Shown piece after piece: positions 53,901 through 61,295 of a stretch of DNA of 64,000 nt. The position numbers and the translations under genes are program-made. The DNA is from Pseudoxanthomonas helianthi. GTDB taxonomy: Bacteria > Pseudomonadota > Gammaproteobacteria > Xanthomonadales > Xanthomonadaceae. The stretch spans positions 248,413 to 312,412 of the forward strand of contig NZ_JAGKTC010000001.1 of NCBI RefSeq assembly GCF_017939625.1, in the 5' to 3' direction. A model generated the notes under the pieces. That model was not told the DNA's origin, ran no database searches, and saw only the letters and a program-made list of their open reading frames with translations. Every line of letters begins with the position of its first letter. The first letter of the stretch is position 1.

Positions 53901-54089
53901 TTCACGGCGGAAACCGGTGGCCGGGTTTTCGACCACCACGGTCTCTCCCGACGACGCCTGACCGAAAACCGAACCGGTCGTATTGGACTGAGCCTGCACG
54001 CCACCCGCGACGCACATACCAAGCGCAACGCTCAACGCAGTGCGTTTGGCACCTTTCGAAAAGTATTTGGAACCCTTATGGGTAGTCAT
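50967..54089 (-). CDS. Oar-like TonB-dependent receptor 2
   Basis: The 1040-residue outer-membrane receptor begins MTTHKGSKYFSKGAKRTALS, almost identical to receptor 1, with a signal peptide ending VQAQ. A carboxypeptidase-regulatory-like domain (GETVVVENPATGFRREVVVG, about 45-110) precedes the plug (LVNPIDVSSVESTTVLTSEQ, SSVAENQYYINGFNVTN, GGYGAEFGRSLGGVVNQITK) and a large barrel ending RSVRFMVQYDF. The extracellular loops differ strongly from receptor 1, so the ligands probably differ. The ATG has GAGAGAG upstream; a longer frame to 54209 covers only the leader. Sulfotransferases 3 and 2 follow. Confidence 0.9.
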   Translation of the reverse strand: MTTHKGSKYFSKGAKRTALSVALGMCVAGGVQAQSNTTGSVFGQASSGETVVVENPATGFRREVVVGADGAYRISALQPGRYNVTLRRADGSTVVREAVGVSVGTGTPVSFAAAAGGDAKTLDSVVVTASQLVNPIDVSSVESTTVLTSEQIARIPVPRDTTSVALLAPGTVRGDAAFGNLASFGGSSVAENQYYINGFNVTNSFRSLNFSKVPFEAIAEQQVKTGGYGAEFGRSLGGVVNQITKRGTNEFKAGANVFWAPDSLREKVKNVKYSNPLSPSDFGKIEEDNSKDAEDQLITSVWASGALIKDRLFAYALLSYGNTEQDTWGNKDALQNINNKVKNPTWLAKFDWNINDNNKLELTAFSDEQKTDTKVYANTPGQLDRKAYAGTLFDTQGGQNFVLKYTGYLTDNFTLTALAGHGEFKRQQHLRNPDGSEVRYNGDINTAYTRSITGTTSLGGCPVIIDVRPGYRKAMTGPYGSFCNLTNGALLQADNNKDTRDQYRIDAEWILGSHQLRFGVDIDNYESVAGEANAGGWLWRYSTNNGPDGKANTGDEFDVVRRQTTARGTTIEVKQRAFYIEDSWKVTDNFLAYLGLRWDTFENLGADGRAFVKIDNQFGPRLGFSWDVNGDSTFKVYGNAGRYALPLTPSVAVRGSSASIFQRSNNNRFSGVDPVTGAPILTGPLNPLNLINGEDGKAHDPLTIASKNLEPMYQDEYILGFQSAITDHVNLGARAIYRKLKAAIDDNCDYTAITELADADGLSYTVPNPGFPYCRLFNPGKDAVLVTDLNGDGHYTTYTVKGDRLSPDAKRSYKALELFLDGNWDKFFFQASYTWSANKGNTEGGVKSDIGQSDTNTTQDFDYKELTVDTFGYLPNDRRHALKVFGSYQFNDQWSLGANLLVQSGRPYNCLGVLDLDPALPDPVTGNNHYSPHPYGSGFMRCSNSPDGASNDATVHAVPRGTAGRLPWTTTVDLNAAYRPSFAPGLQFKVDVFNVFNSQKVIAVSDVAEDSATGNPLSTYLLPRAYQAPRSVRFMVQYDF

Positions 54090-54204
54090 TGATGCTCTCT
54101 CTCGGTGGAATAAGGATCTGGATACGGCCAATGGTTGCGTGCTAAATCCAAGCCAAGGCAACGACAGGCGGTTCGCCACGTACGCCTGTTCGACTTGAGC
54201 ATAA

Positions 54205-54217
54205 CGCAAATTTTACG
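54205..54217. promoter_or_regulatory. Palindromic block, receptor 2 copy
   Basis: CGCAAATTTTACG, one mismatch from the perfect palindrome before receptor 1, 116 bases from the ATG. Flanks are also shared (ATAACG on one side, GG on the other). Confidence 0.55.
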
Positions 54218-54356
54218 GCAGGGGAAAAGACTTCCATGCCAATTCTTGCGAATCACGACTCCTGCAATATCAACAAGTTAAGCAACAGAATTTCGGTTAC
54301 GCCTTGACGATGCGAGAGGCCTGCGGTCCTGGGGCGGTGATCCGATGTCGGCTCAA

Positions 54357-54385
54357 GCTAAGTTGTTGCAATTGCTACGGTTTCG
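54357..54385. promoter_or_regulatory. Conserved 29-base block, copy 2
   Basis: GCTAAGTTGTTGCAATTGCT is followed by ACGGTTTCG, matching 47641-47669 with three differences. The distance to the receptor start (about 270 bases) is similar in both copies (about 240). Confidence 0.5.
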
Positions 54386-54492
54386 GATGGAATGATCTTG
54401 CACCACGCGAAAGCAAAGGGGCGCCATGCTCGAACACAGCGCCCGTACATGACCGTATGGATTCGGCTTTTGCCCACGCCGGGGAGTCGCCT

Positions 54493-55407
54493 TTATTCCA
54501 AGCTCAATGTTGCACTGCCAGAAAAAGTCTCGATGCTGATTTCGCCGTCGCCGTTGCCGTAACGGGTGTTGAAGCTGGCGCCGGGGCCGTACTTGGGGCG
54601 CTCGATGGTGGCGCCGGGGGCCTTGAGGTCGCCGCTGAAGGTTTCGGCGGTGACGCGGGCGGAAAGGTTCTTGGGTAGCGTCAGGGTCAGGTCGCCGCTG
54701 ACCGTTTCCAGGTGGATGCGGCCATTGGTGTACAGCCCAGTGCGCAAGGTGGCGTCGCCGCTGACGGTGGTAGCCGACAGTTCGCGCAATCTTTCGTCCT
54801 TGACGGCAACGTCGATGTTGCCGCTGACGGTTTCAGTGGAAACTTCGCCATTCATGCGTCCGCGCAAGGTGATGTCGCCGCTCACGCTGTCGACGGTCAC
54901 GCTGGGGCTGTTGACGGTCAGGTTGACCGAACCGCTGACGCTGTCGACGCTGACTTCTTTCGGCGCGGCGGCCACCACGACATCGCCGCTGACGTTGTCG
55001 ATCGACAAACTCGACGGCGCCACGCCGGTCACGTGGACATTGGCGGAAACCGAATCGATCTCCAGATCGGCACGCAGCGGAACCATCAGCTGCAGGTCGG
55101 TCGGGCCGAACTTGCGGCCGCCCGCCCACCCTTCGCTCTGCGGCGTCTTCACTTTCACTTCGAGGTGGTCGTCGTCGCCTTCGATGATCAGCTTCTCGAC
55201 GCCATCGCCGAGCGTGCCGCCGATCTTCACTTCGGGACGATCCCAGGCGCGTACCACGATGCTGCCCTTGACGTTGGAGATGTCCACGCGGCCGGTCGGC
55301 GACAAGGGGCGGGTCTGGTCGATCGGCGTGCCGGCGAAGGCCGGGACGGACAGGGACAGTGCGGCAGCGAAAGCCGTGGCGAATGCGGTGCGTGTGATGG
55401 CGGTCAT
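54493..55407 (-). CDS. DUF4097 beta-strand-repeat envelope protein
   Basis: The 304-residue protein has a signal peptide (TAFAAALSLSVPAFAG) and then a run of short repeats with the pattern V-(S/T)G-x-(I/V/A/L) (SVSGSVNLTV, SVSGDITLRG, TVSGNIDVAV, TVSGDATLRT, TVSGDLTLTL, TFSGDLKAPG). This is the right-handed beta-helix-like DUF4097 fold. Function is unknown; homologues often accompany sigma/anti-sigma genes, as here, and may be the envelope output or sensor. It lies 11 bases downstream of the anti-sigma-like gene. Confidence 0.87.
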   Translation of the reverse strand: MTAITRTAFATAFAAALSLSVPAFAGTPIDQTRPLSPTGRVDISNVKGSIVVRAWDRPEVKIGGTLGDGVEKLIIEGDDDHLEVKVKTPQSEGWAGGRKFGPTDLQLMVPLRADLEIDSVSANVHVTGVAPSSLSIDNVSGDVVVAAAPKEVSVDSVSGSVNLTVNSPSVTVDSVSGDITLRGRMNGEVSTETVSGNIDVAVKDERLRELSATTVSGDATLRTGLYTNGRIHLETVSGDLTLTLPKNLSARVTAETFSGDLKAPGATIERPKYGPGASFNTRYGNGDGEISIETFSGSATLSLE

Positions 55408-55418
55408 GGCGGTATTCC

Positions 55419-55907
55419 TCAGGTCAGGGCGGCGCGCTGGGTCAGTTCCAGACGACGGGCATAGGTGCGGCGCAGCTGCTCGAGCAGGAAGCGCGCGTTG
55501 GGGTCGTGTTCCAGCGCGACCAGGATCTTGGCGGCGCTGCTATCGAGGTCTCGCAGCGCCGGGGCGTATGCGGAACTTGAACGCGTCTGCGGCATGGATT
55601 GCAGCGCGCCCTGGTATTCGCGGGTAAGCGCGCCGGCTTCCTGGCGCAACAGCGGATCGGTGGAAACGGAACCTGGCACCAAGCCGCCTTGCCAGACGAC
55701 GCCGACTGCAAGCAGCAAGGAAGCTGCCATCGCGGCAGGCGCGAACCAGCGCTTGCCGCGCCTTGTCGTCCGCATCGGCGCGTCCTGAGGCGTCGCCGCG
55801 ATGCGCGCGGCGATGTCGGGCCACAGGTCGCGCTGCGGCGGCACATCCTTGCGCAAGGCGCGGAGCTGCCAGCGCAGGGTATCGTCGTTGATGTTCGTTT
55901 CGTTCAT
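55419..55907 (-). CDS. Putative anti-sigma factor, single-pass membrane protein
   Basis: The 162-residue protein has an N-terminal cytoplasmic part with DDTLRWQLRALRKDVPPQRD and LWPDIAARIAATPQ, resembling the anti-sigma pattern but without a zinc-binding HxxxCxxC. One membrane helix lies at about 57-75 (FAPAAMAASLLLAVGVVWQG), followed by a periplasmic helical region. Its start overlaps the sigma factor stop by 4 bases, which strongly supports a regulator pair. No enzyme motif is seen. Confidence 0.75.
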   Translation of the reverse strand: MNETNINDDTLRWQLRALRKDVPPQRDLWPDIAARIAATPQDAPMRTTRRGKRWFAPAAMAASLLLAVGVVWQGGLVPGSVSTDPLLRQEAGALTREYQGALQSMPQTRSSSAYAPALRDLDSSAAKILVALEHDPNARFLLEQLRRTYARRLELTQRAALT

Positions 55908-56494
55908 GCTTCGTCTCCCAACCGTCCGCGCAACAACTGCCGTGCGCGGTGCAACTGCGCTTTCGAACTGCCCACCGCCATGCCGAGTTCGGCGGCGATT
56001 TCCTCGTGCTTCCAGCCTTCCACGTCGTGCAGCACCAGCACGGCGCGCGCGCGTGGCGGCAAGGTGGCCACCGCGCGCTCCAGGTCCAGTGACAACGCCG
56101 TGGCCTGTCCCGCCGAATCGGCCATGCCGACATCGTCCAGTGCGTCTTCGTCGTCGTCGAAACGCGGGCCGCCGCGGCGGCTGCGCAATTCCATCAGCGC
56201 GGTATTGACCGCGAGCCGATGCAGCCAGGTGGAGAAGGCGCTTTCGAAACGGAACTTCGGCAGCGCCTGCCAGGCACGGACGAACGCTTCCTGGGTCAGA
56301 TCCTCGGCGCGCACGCCCTGCCCGCCGACCAGTCGCGAGATCACGCCATGCACGCGGCCGGCGTGGCGGCGGTAGATCGAGGCGAAGGCATCGCCGTCGC
56401 CGCCGGCCGCCGAACGCACCAGCGCGGCGTCCGCTTCCGCGGCGGCTTCGGCGGTGGTGTCCAGGCTCAGTTCGATCACGGCTGCATTCAACAT
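55904..56494 (-). CDS. ECF-type RNA polymerase sigma factor
   Basis: The 196-residue protein has region 2 (FASIYRRHAGRVHGVISRLV, AEDLTQEAFVRAWQALPKF, FSTWLHRLAVNTALMELR) and region 4 (ATLPPRARAVLVLHDVEGWK, HEEIAAELGMAVGSSKAQLH). GAAGGATT before the ATG is a good ribosome site. It heads a sigma / anti-sigma-like / DUF4097 operon that probably responds to an envelope signal. Target promoters are not identified; the TonB receptors next door are candidates by position only. Confidence 0.93.
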   Translation of the reverse strand: MLNAAVIELSLDTTAEAAAEADAALVRSAAGGDGDAFASIYRRHAGRVHGVISRLVGGQGVRAEDLTQEAFVRAWQALPKFRFESAFSTWLHRLAVNTALMELRSRRGGPRFDDDEDALDDVGMADSAGQATALSLDLERAVATLPPRARAVLVLHDVEGWKHEEIAAELGMAVGSSKAQLHRARQLLRGRLGDEA

Positions 56495-56570
56495 AATCCT
56501 TCGGATGCCAGGGGGGCGCGGAAGGTTTAACTCCGTGAATGCCGGGTGGAGAACCCGACGCCCCTCCGGG

Positions 56571-57170
56571 TTACTGCGGGATCAGCGTACCGATCACGTG
56601 TTCCATGTAGGCGTCGAATTCGTCGTGGTGCATGCGCGGCTGTTGCAGCTGCAACGACAGTTGCAGGAAGCCGAGGTAGGCCGAGTAGGCCAGACGGGCA
56701 CGATGCTGGGCTTCGGCGCGGTTGAGCCCGGCCTGGCGGAACATCGCCACCAGGTATTCCATGCGCCGCTGCGAGATCCGGTTGATCACCGGCTGTACCA
56801 CCGGATGGTCCAGCGCCTTCAGCAGCTCGCTATAGATAATGTGCGGCTGCATTTCGCGCGCCACCACCATGAACAGCTCGCGCAGGCGCGCGCGCGGATC
56901 GGACAGGCCCTCCAGGCTGCTGCCGAACAGGGTTTGCTGTTCGACCACCTCCCAGCGCTCCAACGCGGCCTGCAACAGGGCATCGCGGGAAGGGAAATGC
57001 CAGTAGAAGCTGCCTTTGGTGACGCCCAACCGGCGCGCGAGCGGTTCGACCGCGACCGCGGCGACGCCGGCTTCGGCAATCAGATCCAGTGCGGCCTGCG
57101 CCCAATCGTCGGCACTGAGACGCGTACTGCGGGGCGGTGTGGCCGGAGGCGGTGTGGCTTCGGTGGTCAT
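56571..57170 (-). CDS. TetR family transcriptional regulator
   Basis: The 199-residue regulator has an N-terminal HTH (SADDWAQAALDLIAEAGVAA then LARRLGVTKGSFYWHFPSRD) and a ligand-binding C-terminal domain with YSELLKALDHPVVQPVINRI. The ATG at 57170 is preferred; another in frame at 57179 would precede the likely transcription start. It is divergent from the hydrolase-fadE operon, with two palindromes between them, so it probably represses both directions and responds to an acyl-CoA or fatty acid. Confidence 0.9.
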   Translation of the reverse strand: MTTEATPPPATPPRSTRLSADDWAQAALDLIAEAGVAAVAVEPLARRLGVTKGSFYWHFPSRDALLQAALERWEVVEQQTLFGSSLEGLSDPRARLRELFMVVAREMQPHIIYSELLKALDHPVVQPVINRISQRRMEYLVAMFRQAGLNRAEAQHRARLAYSAYLGFLQLSLQLQQPRMHHDEFDAYMEHVIGTLIPQ

Positions 57171-57181
57171 GTGACGCATTT

Positions 57182-57198
57182 AACCATACGCAATGGTT
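57182..57198. promoter_or_regulatory. Putative TetR operator 1
   Basis: AACCATACGCAATGGTT has 6-base arms around a 5-base centre and lies 12 bases upstream of the TetR ATG. On the minus strand TATGGT within it can act as the TetR -10, so binding would give autoregulation. Confidence 0.6.
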
Positions 57199-57279
57199 TG
57201 TGTTGGTACGTTTGTTGCGCCGCAACAGCAAGTTCAACCAAATCAACAAGTTAGGCGCGAATTTCCCTCCAGAAACCGA

Positions 57280-57309
57280 TTGACTACTCTAAACCGCGAG
57301 GTCCATACT
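57280..57309 (+). promoter_or_regulatory. Putative promoter of the hydrolase-fadE operon
   Basis: TTGACT (57280-57285) and CATACT (57304-57309) are 18 bases apart with five and four consensus matches. Predicted +1 is at 57316, one base before the ATG at 57317, and no Shine-Dalgarno exists, so the transcript is probably leaderless. Confidence 0.6.
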
Positions 57310-57320
57310 AAAGCGTATGG
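57303..57320. promoter_or_regulatory. Putative TetR operator 2
   Basis: CCATACTAAAGCGTATGG has 6-base arms around a 6-base centre. It covers the -10 and the start codon of the hydrolase gene. It shares the CCATAC half-site with operator 1 but the spacing differs, so the two may bind with different affinity. Confidence 0.55.
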
Positions 57321-58246
57321 TCAATTCAAGTTACCTCGACGGCGATTCCGTCCGCACGCTCTCGGGTGCTGGCGGGCTGGCGTTGGCCGTCAGCCGCTTT
57401 CCGTCCGGTCGAACCGAGGGGCCGTCACTGCTGTTCGCCCATGGCTTCGGCCAGACCCGCGGCGCGTGGGCCAGGACGGCGCAGGCCTTGGCCGCCGAAG
57501 GCCACACCGGTATCAGCTACGACGCCCGCGGTCACGGCGAATCGGAACGCAATCCGGTCGAACTGCCCTACACCGGCGACCAGTTCGCCGACGACCTGAT
57601 CATCGTCGCCGGGGAACAGACCGAAGCGCCGGTACTGATCGGTGCATCGATGGGCGGCTTGTTCGGCCTGATCGCCGAAGCGCGCTGGCCCGGGTTGTTC
57701 AGCGCGATGGTGCTGGTCGACATCACCCCGCGCTGGGAGGAAGCCGGCTTGCAACGCATCCTCGGCTTCATCACCGCGTTCCCGCAGGGCTTCGATTCGC
57801 TCGAACACGCGGCGGACGTCGTTGCCGCCTACCTGCCGCACCGGCGCAGCCGCAAGACGCCGGAAGAACTGCGCGAATTGTTGCGCGAAGGCCAGGACGG
57901 ACGCTGGCGCTGGCATTGGGATGCGCGCCTGGTCGACGACTTGGTGCGCGATTGCGCGCAGCACCAGGATGCGATCGCCGAGGCCGCGCGCGCGATCCGT
58001 TGCCCGGTATTGCTGGTCAGCGGCGGGCGCAGCGACCTGGTTTCCGCGCGCACCATCGCCGAGTTCCAGGCGTTGGTGCCGCACGCGCGCCACGCGCACC
58101 TGCCGCAGGCGACGCACATGCTGGCCGGCGACGACAACGACGGCTTCACCGGCGTCGTTCGCGATTATCTGGCCGAACTGTCCACCACATCCTCCCCTCT
58201 TTCCCACGCTGCCGCTGCCGAAGCGATTTCCGGAGTTTCCCCATGA
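57317..58246 (+). CDS. Alpha/beta-fold hydrolase
   Basis: The 309-residue protein has LLFAHGFGQTRGAWARTAQA (oxyanion loop), ISYDARGHGESE, the nucleophile elbow LIGASMGGLFGLIAEA (Ser about 113), LLVSGGRSDLVS with the acid and LPQATHML with the His. It resembles peroxidase/esterase-type hydrolases that could cleave thioesters or lactones. A Ser/Thr/Ala-rich tail of about 25 residues follows the fold. The stop overlaps the fadE start by 4 bases, and a TetR gene is divergent, so it probably serves fatty-acid degradation. Confidence 0.87.
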   Translation: MVNSSYLDGDSVRTLSGAGGLALAVSRFPSGRTEGPSLLFAHGFGQTRGAWARTAQALAAEGHTGISYDARGHGESERNPVELPYTGDQFADDLIIVAGEQTEAPVLIGASMGGLFGLIAEARWPGLFSAMVLVDITPRWEEAGLQRILGFITAFPQGFDSLEHAADVVAAYLPHRRSRKTPEELRELLREGQDGRWRWHWDARLVDDLVRDCAQHQDAIAEAARAIRCPVLLVSGGRSDLVSARTIAEFQALVPHARHAHLPQATHMLAGDDNDGFTGVVRDYLAELSTTSSPLSHAAAAEAISGVSP

Positions 58247-60720
58247 GCATCCTCGCCCCGTTCCTCGCCTTCCTGCTGGCGGGTGCCGTCGCCGCCTACC
58301 ATCGCCTGCGGCTGGCTTACTGGGCCGCGATCACCGCGACCTTGCTGGTGGCGTGTTGGCTGTTCGGCGCCAACCACACGGCGACGCTGATCGCCGCGGC
58401 GATCGTGGCGCTGATCGCGGTGCCGCTGCTGGTCCCGGGCCTGCGCAAGCCGCTGGTCACCGCGCCGCTGCTCGGCTTCTACAAGAAGATCCTGCCGCCG
58501 CTTTCGCAGACCGAACGCATCGCGCTGGAGTCCGGTTCCGTCGGCTTCGAAGGCGAGCTGTTCTCCGGCGACCCCGACTGGAAGCAGTTGCTCGACCAGC
58601 CCAAGCCGCAACTGACCGCGGAAGAGCAGGCGTTCCTCGACGGTCCGGTCGAAGAATTGGCCCGGATGACCAACGACTGGGAAATCACTCACGTTCACGC
58701 CGACCTGCCGCCGGAGCTGTGGGACTTCATCAAGCGCAACAAGTTCTTCGGCATGATCATCCCGAAGGAATACGGCGGCCTCGGTTTCTCCGCGCTGGCC
58801 CACCACAAGGTGATCCAGAAGCTGGCTTCGGTTTCCACGGTGCTCAGCAGCACGGTCGGCGTACCCAATTCGCTGGGCCCGGGCGAACTGTTGATGCATT
58901 ACGGTACGCAAGCGCAGAAGGACCATTACCTGCCGCGCCTGGCCGACGGACGTGAAGTACCGTGCTTCGGACTGACCGGTCCGTTCGCCGGTTCCGATGC
59001 GACTTCGATTCCCGACTACGGCATCGTCTGCGAAGGCGAATGGAACGGCGCCAAGGTGGTCGGCATCAAGCTGACCTTCGACAAGCGCTACATCACCCTG
59101 GCGCCGGTCGCGTCGATCATCGGCCTGGCCTTCCGCATGTACGACCCGGACGGCCTGCTCGGCGACAAGCGCGACCTGGGCATCACCCTGGCGTTGATGC
59201 CGCGCGACACCGCCGGCGTGGAAGTCGGCCGCCGCCATTTCCCGCTGAACTCGCCGTTCCAGAACGGCCCGGTGCGCGGGCATGAAGTGTTCCTGCCGCT
59301 GTCGCAGATCATCGGCGAGGAGAACGGCATCGGCGAAGGCTGGCGCATGCTCAGCGAGTGCCTGTCGATCGGCCGTTCGATCACCCTGCCCTCCACCGCC
59401 AGCGGCGGCGCCAAGTTCGGCGCGATCGTCACCGGTGCCTACGCGCGCATCCGCAAGCAGTTCGGACTATCGGTCGGGCGCTTCGAAGGCGTGGAAGAAG
59501 CATTGGCGCGCATCGCCGGCAAGGCCTATGCGACCAGCGCGCTGTCGCAGGCTACCGCCGCGGCCGTCGACCGCGGCGAGAAGCCGGCGGTGCCCTCGGC
59601 CATCGCCAAGTATCACTGCACGACGATGGGCCGCGAAGTCGCCAAGGATGTGATGGACGTGCTCGGCGGCAAGGGCATCATCCTCGGTCCGCGCAACTTC
59701 GCCGGCCGCGCATGGCAGGCCTCGCCGATCGCGATCACCGTGGAAGGCGCCAACATCATGACCCGCAGCCTGCTGATCTTCGGCCAGGGTGCGATCCTCT
59801 GCCATCCATGGGTGCTGAAGGAAATGAAGGCAGCGCAGGACCCGGATGCGAAGGCCGGCCTGGAAGCGTTCGACCGCAACCTGTTCGGCCACATCGGTTA
59901 TGCGTTCTCCAACGCGGTGCGTTCGTTCTGGTTCGGCCTGACCGCGGCGAAGATCGGCAAGGCGCCGGGTGACGACTACACGCGCCGCTATTTCCGCAAG
60001 CTGGATCGCTATTCGGCCAACCTCGCGTTGATGGCGGACGTGTCGATGCTGCTCCTCGGCGGCAAGCTGAAGTTCAAGGAGTCGCTGTCCGGGCGCCTGG
60101 GCGACGTACTCAGCCACCTGTACATGACCAGCGCGATGCTCAAGCGCTACCACGACGAAGGCGCGCCGGTCGCAGACCAGCCGTTGCTGGCCTGGGCCTT
60201 CCATAACAGCGTGCACGAGATCGAACTGGCGCTGTCGGCGGCGCTGCGCAACTTCCCGATCCGCCCGGTGGTGTGGTTGCTGTGGGCGCTGATCTTCCCG
60301 TGGGGTCGCCGCGCGGAGGCACCAAGCGACCGTCTCGGCCGTCGCGCCGCGGCCTTGTTGATGACGCCGAACGAAGCGCGCGACCGCCTGGCCCAGGGCG
60401 TGTTCACCACGCCGTGCGCGAACAACCCGGCCGGCCGCATCGACAGCTACCTGGCCCGCGTGGTGCTGGCCGAACCGGTCGAGCGCAAGTTCCTCAAGGC
60501 GCTGAAGACCAGCGATATCGAGGCGCTGGATTTCCCCGCGCAGCTGGACGAAGGCGTGCGCGAAGGCTGGATCACCGCCGAGGAGCGCAAGCAACTGGAG
60601 GAACTGCGCGCGATGACCCTGGACACGATCAGCGTGGACGACTTCGATCCGCACGAACTGCGTGCCGCGGGTTACTACGACCTGCCGCAGCACCAGCGGC
60701 ATCCGCGCGAGGCAGCGTGA
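58243..60720 (+). CDS. fadE: Acyl-CoA dehydrogenase, FadE type
   Basis: FadE carries out the first step of fatty-acid beta-oxidation with FAD at the inner membrane. The 825-residue protein has two N-terminal membrane helices (about 3-60), then the dehydrogenase: EYGGLGFSALAHHKVIQKLA, CFGLTGPFAGSDATSIPDYG, IKLTFDKRYITLAPVASIIG, LSIGRSITLPSTASGGAK, VLGGKGIILGPRNFAGRAWQ and ITVEGANIMTRSLLIFGQG. The long C-terminal domain is specific to FadE-type enzymes. It is coupled to the hydrolase and followed after 58 bases by a hotdog-fold gene. Confidence 0.95.
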   Translation: MSILAPFLAFLLAGAVAAYHRLRLAYWAAITATLLVACWLFGANHTATLIAAAIVALIAVPLLVPGLRKPLVTAPLLGFYKKILPPLSQTERIALESGSVGFEGELFSGDPDWKQLLDQPKPQLTAEEQAFLDGPVEELARMTNDWEITHVHADLPPELWDFIKRNKFFGMIIPKEYGGLGFSALAHHKVIQKLASVSTVLSSTVGVPNSLGPGELLMHYGTQAQKDHYLPRLADGREVPCFGLTGPFAGSDATSIPDYGIVCEGEWNGAKVVGIKLTFDKRYITLAPVASIIGLAFRMYDPDGLLGDKRDLGITLALMPRDTAGVEVGRRHFPLNSPFQNGPVRGHEVFLPLSQIIGEENGIGEGWRMLSECLSIGRSITLPSTASGGAKFGAIVTGAYARIRKQFGLSVGRFEGVEEALARIAGKAYATSALSQATAAAVDRGEKPAVPSAIAKYHCTTMGREVAKDVMDVLGGKGIILGPRNFAGRAWQASPIAITVEGANIMTRSLLIFGQGAILCHPWVLKEMKAAQDPDAKAGLEAFDRNLFGHIGYAFSNAVRSFWFGLTAAKIGKAPGDDYTRRYFRKLDRYSANLALMADVSMLLLGGKLKFKESLSGRLGDVLSHLYMTSAMLKRYHDEGAPVADQPLLAWAFHNSVHEIELALSAALRNFPIRPVVWLLWALIFPWGRRAEAPSDRLGRRAAALLMTPNEARDRLAQGVFTTPCANNPAGRIDSYLARVVLAEPVERKFLKALKTSDIEALDFPAQLDEGVREGWITAEERKQLEELRAMTLDTISVDDFDPHELRAAGYYDLPQHQRHPREAA

Positions 60721-60778
60721 TCGGCAACCTCCCCTCACGACGGCGGGCTTCGGCTCGCCGTCCTCGCATGAGAACCCG

Positions 60779-61258
60779 ATGAGCGCCGACGTCCTCGAAA
60801 TCTACCGCAAGCTCGAACGCAAGCCGCTGGGAAAATGGTTGTTCTCGCGGCTGATCTGCTTCAAGGCCCCCTACTTCGGCAGCATCGGCCCGCGTATCGT
60901 CGAACTGCGGCCGAACCACGGCGAGGCGACGATCCGTCACCGCCGTCGCGTCACCAACCATCTCGGCACAGTCCATGCCATCGCCCTGTGCAACCTGGCC
61001 GAATTCATCGGCGGCCTGACTTGCGACGTCAGCATTCCGAAGTCGATGCGCTGGATCCCGAAGGGCATGCGCGTGGAGTACCTGAAGAAGGCCGTCGGCA
61101 CGATGCACGCGGTCGCCAAGCCGGCATTCCTGCCGCCTGAAGCCGCCGAAGGCTACGAGTTGCCGTTCGAAGTCGTCGTCGTCGACCCGCAGGGCGAGAC
61201 GGTGTTCAAGGCAACGATCTCGATGTGGGTATCGCCGAAGCCGGCGCGCGGAGGCTGA
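60779..61258 (+). CDS. DUF4442 hotdog-fold protein, thioesterase-like
   Basis: The 159-residue protein belongs to the DUF4442/hotdog group: FKAPYFGSIGPRIVELRPNH, RRVTNHLGTVHAIALCNLAE and TVFKATISMWVSPKP. The NHLGTVHA stretch corresponds to the thioesterase active-site helix start. It probably hydrolyses acyl-CoA and completes the FadE operon. The ATG at 60779 has weak ribosome-site support (CGAGAACCCG-type context); an upstream start inside fadE is unlikely. Confidence 0.85.
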   Translation: MSADVLEIYRKLERKPLGKWLFSRLICFKAPYFGSIGPRIVELRPNHGEATIRHRRRVTNHLGTVHAIALCNLAEFIGGLTCDVSIPKSMRWIPKGMRVEYLKKAVGTMHAVAKPAFLPPEAAEGYELPFEVVVVDPQGETVFKATISMWVSPKPARGG

Positions 61259-61295
61259 CGCCATGTCCAGGGACACGACGCCATCGTGACCGGGT

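Larger units (their letters stand above)
54090..54492 (-). promoter_or_regulatory. Upstream region of receptor 2
   Basis: This 403-base gap holds no gene I can support. From the gene outward it contains the common leader (GTATCCAGA ... GAGAGAGCATCA), the palindromic block at 54205-54217, a TTGATATTGCAG stretch comparable to TTGAAATTGCAG before receptor 1, and the 29-base block at 54357-54385. The last 100 bases next to the DUF4097 stop show nothing recognisable. Confidence 0.6.

Noticed and set aside
54304..54678. 124-codon open frame next to the DUF4097 gene
   Set aside because: Over half lies antisense to the DUF4097 gene, the rest in the receptor 2 upstream region; no ribosome site or motif.
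57193..58242. N-terminal extension of fadE over the hydrolase gene
   Set aside because: Only the part from 58243 matches FadE; the rest is an alternative frame of the alpha/beta hydrolase.
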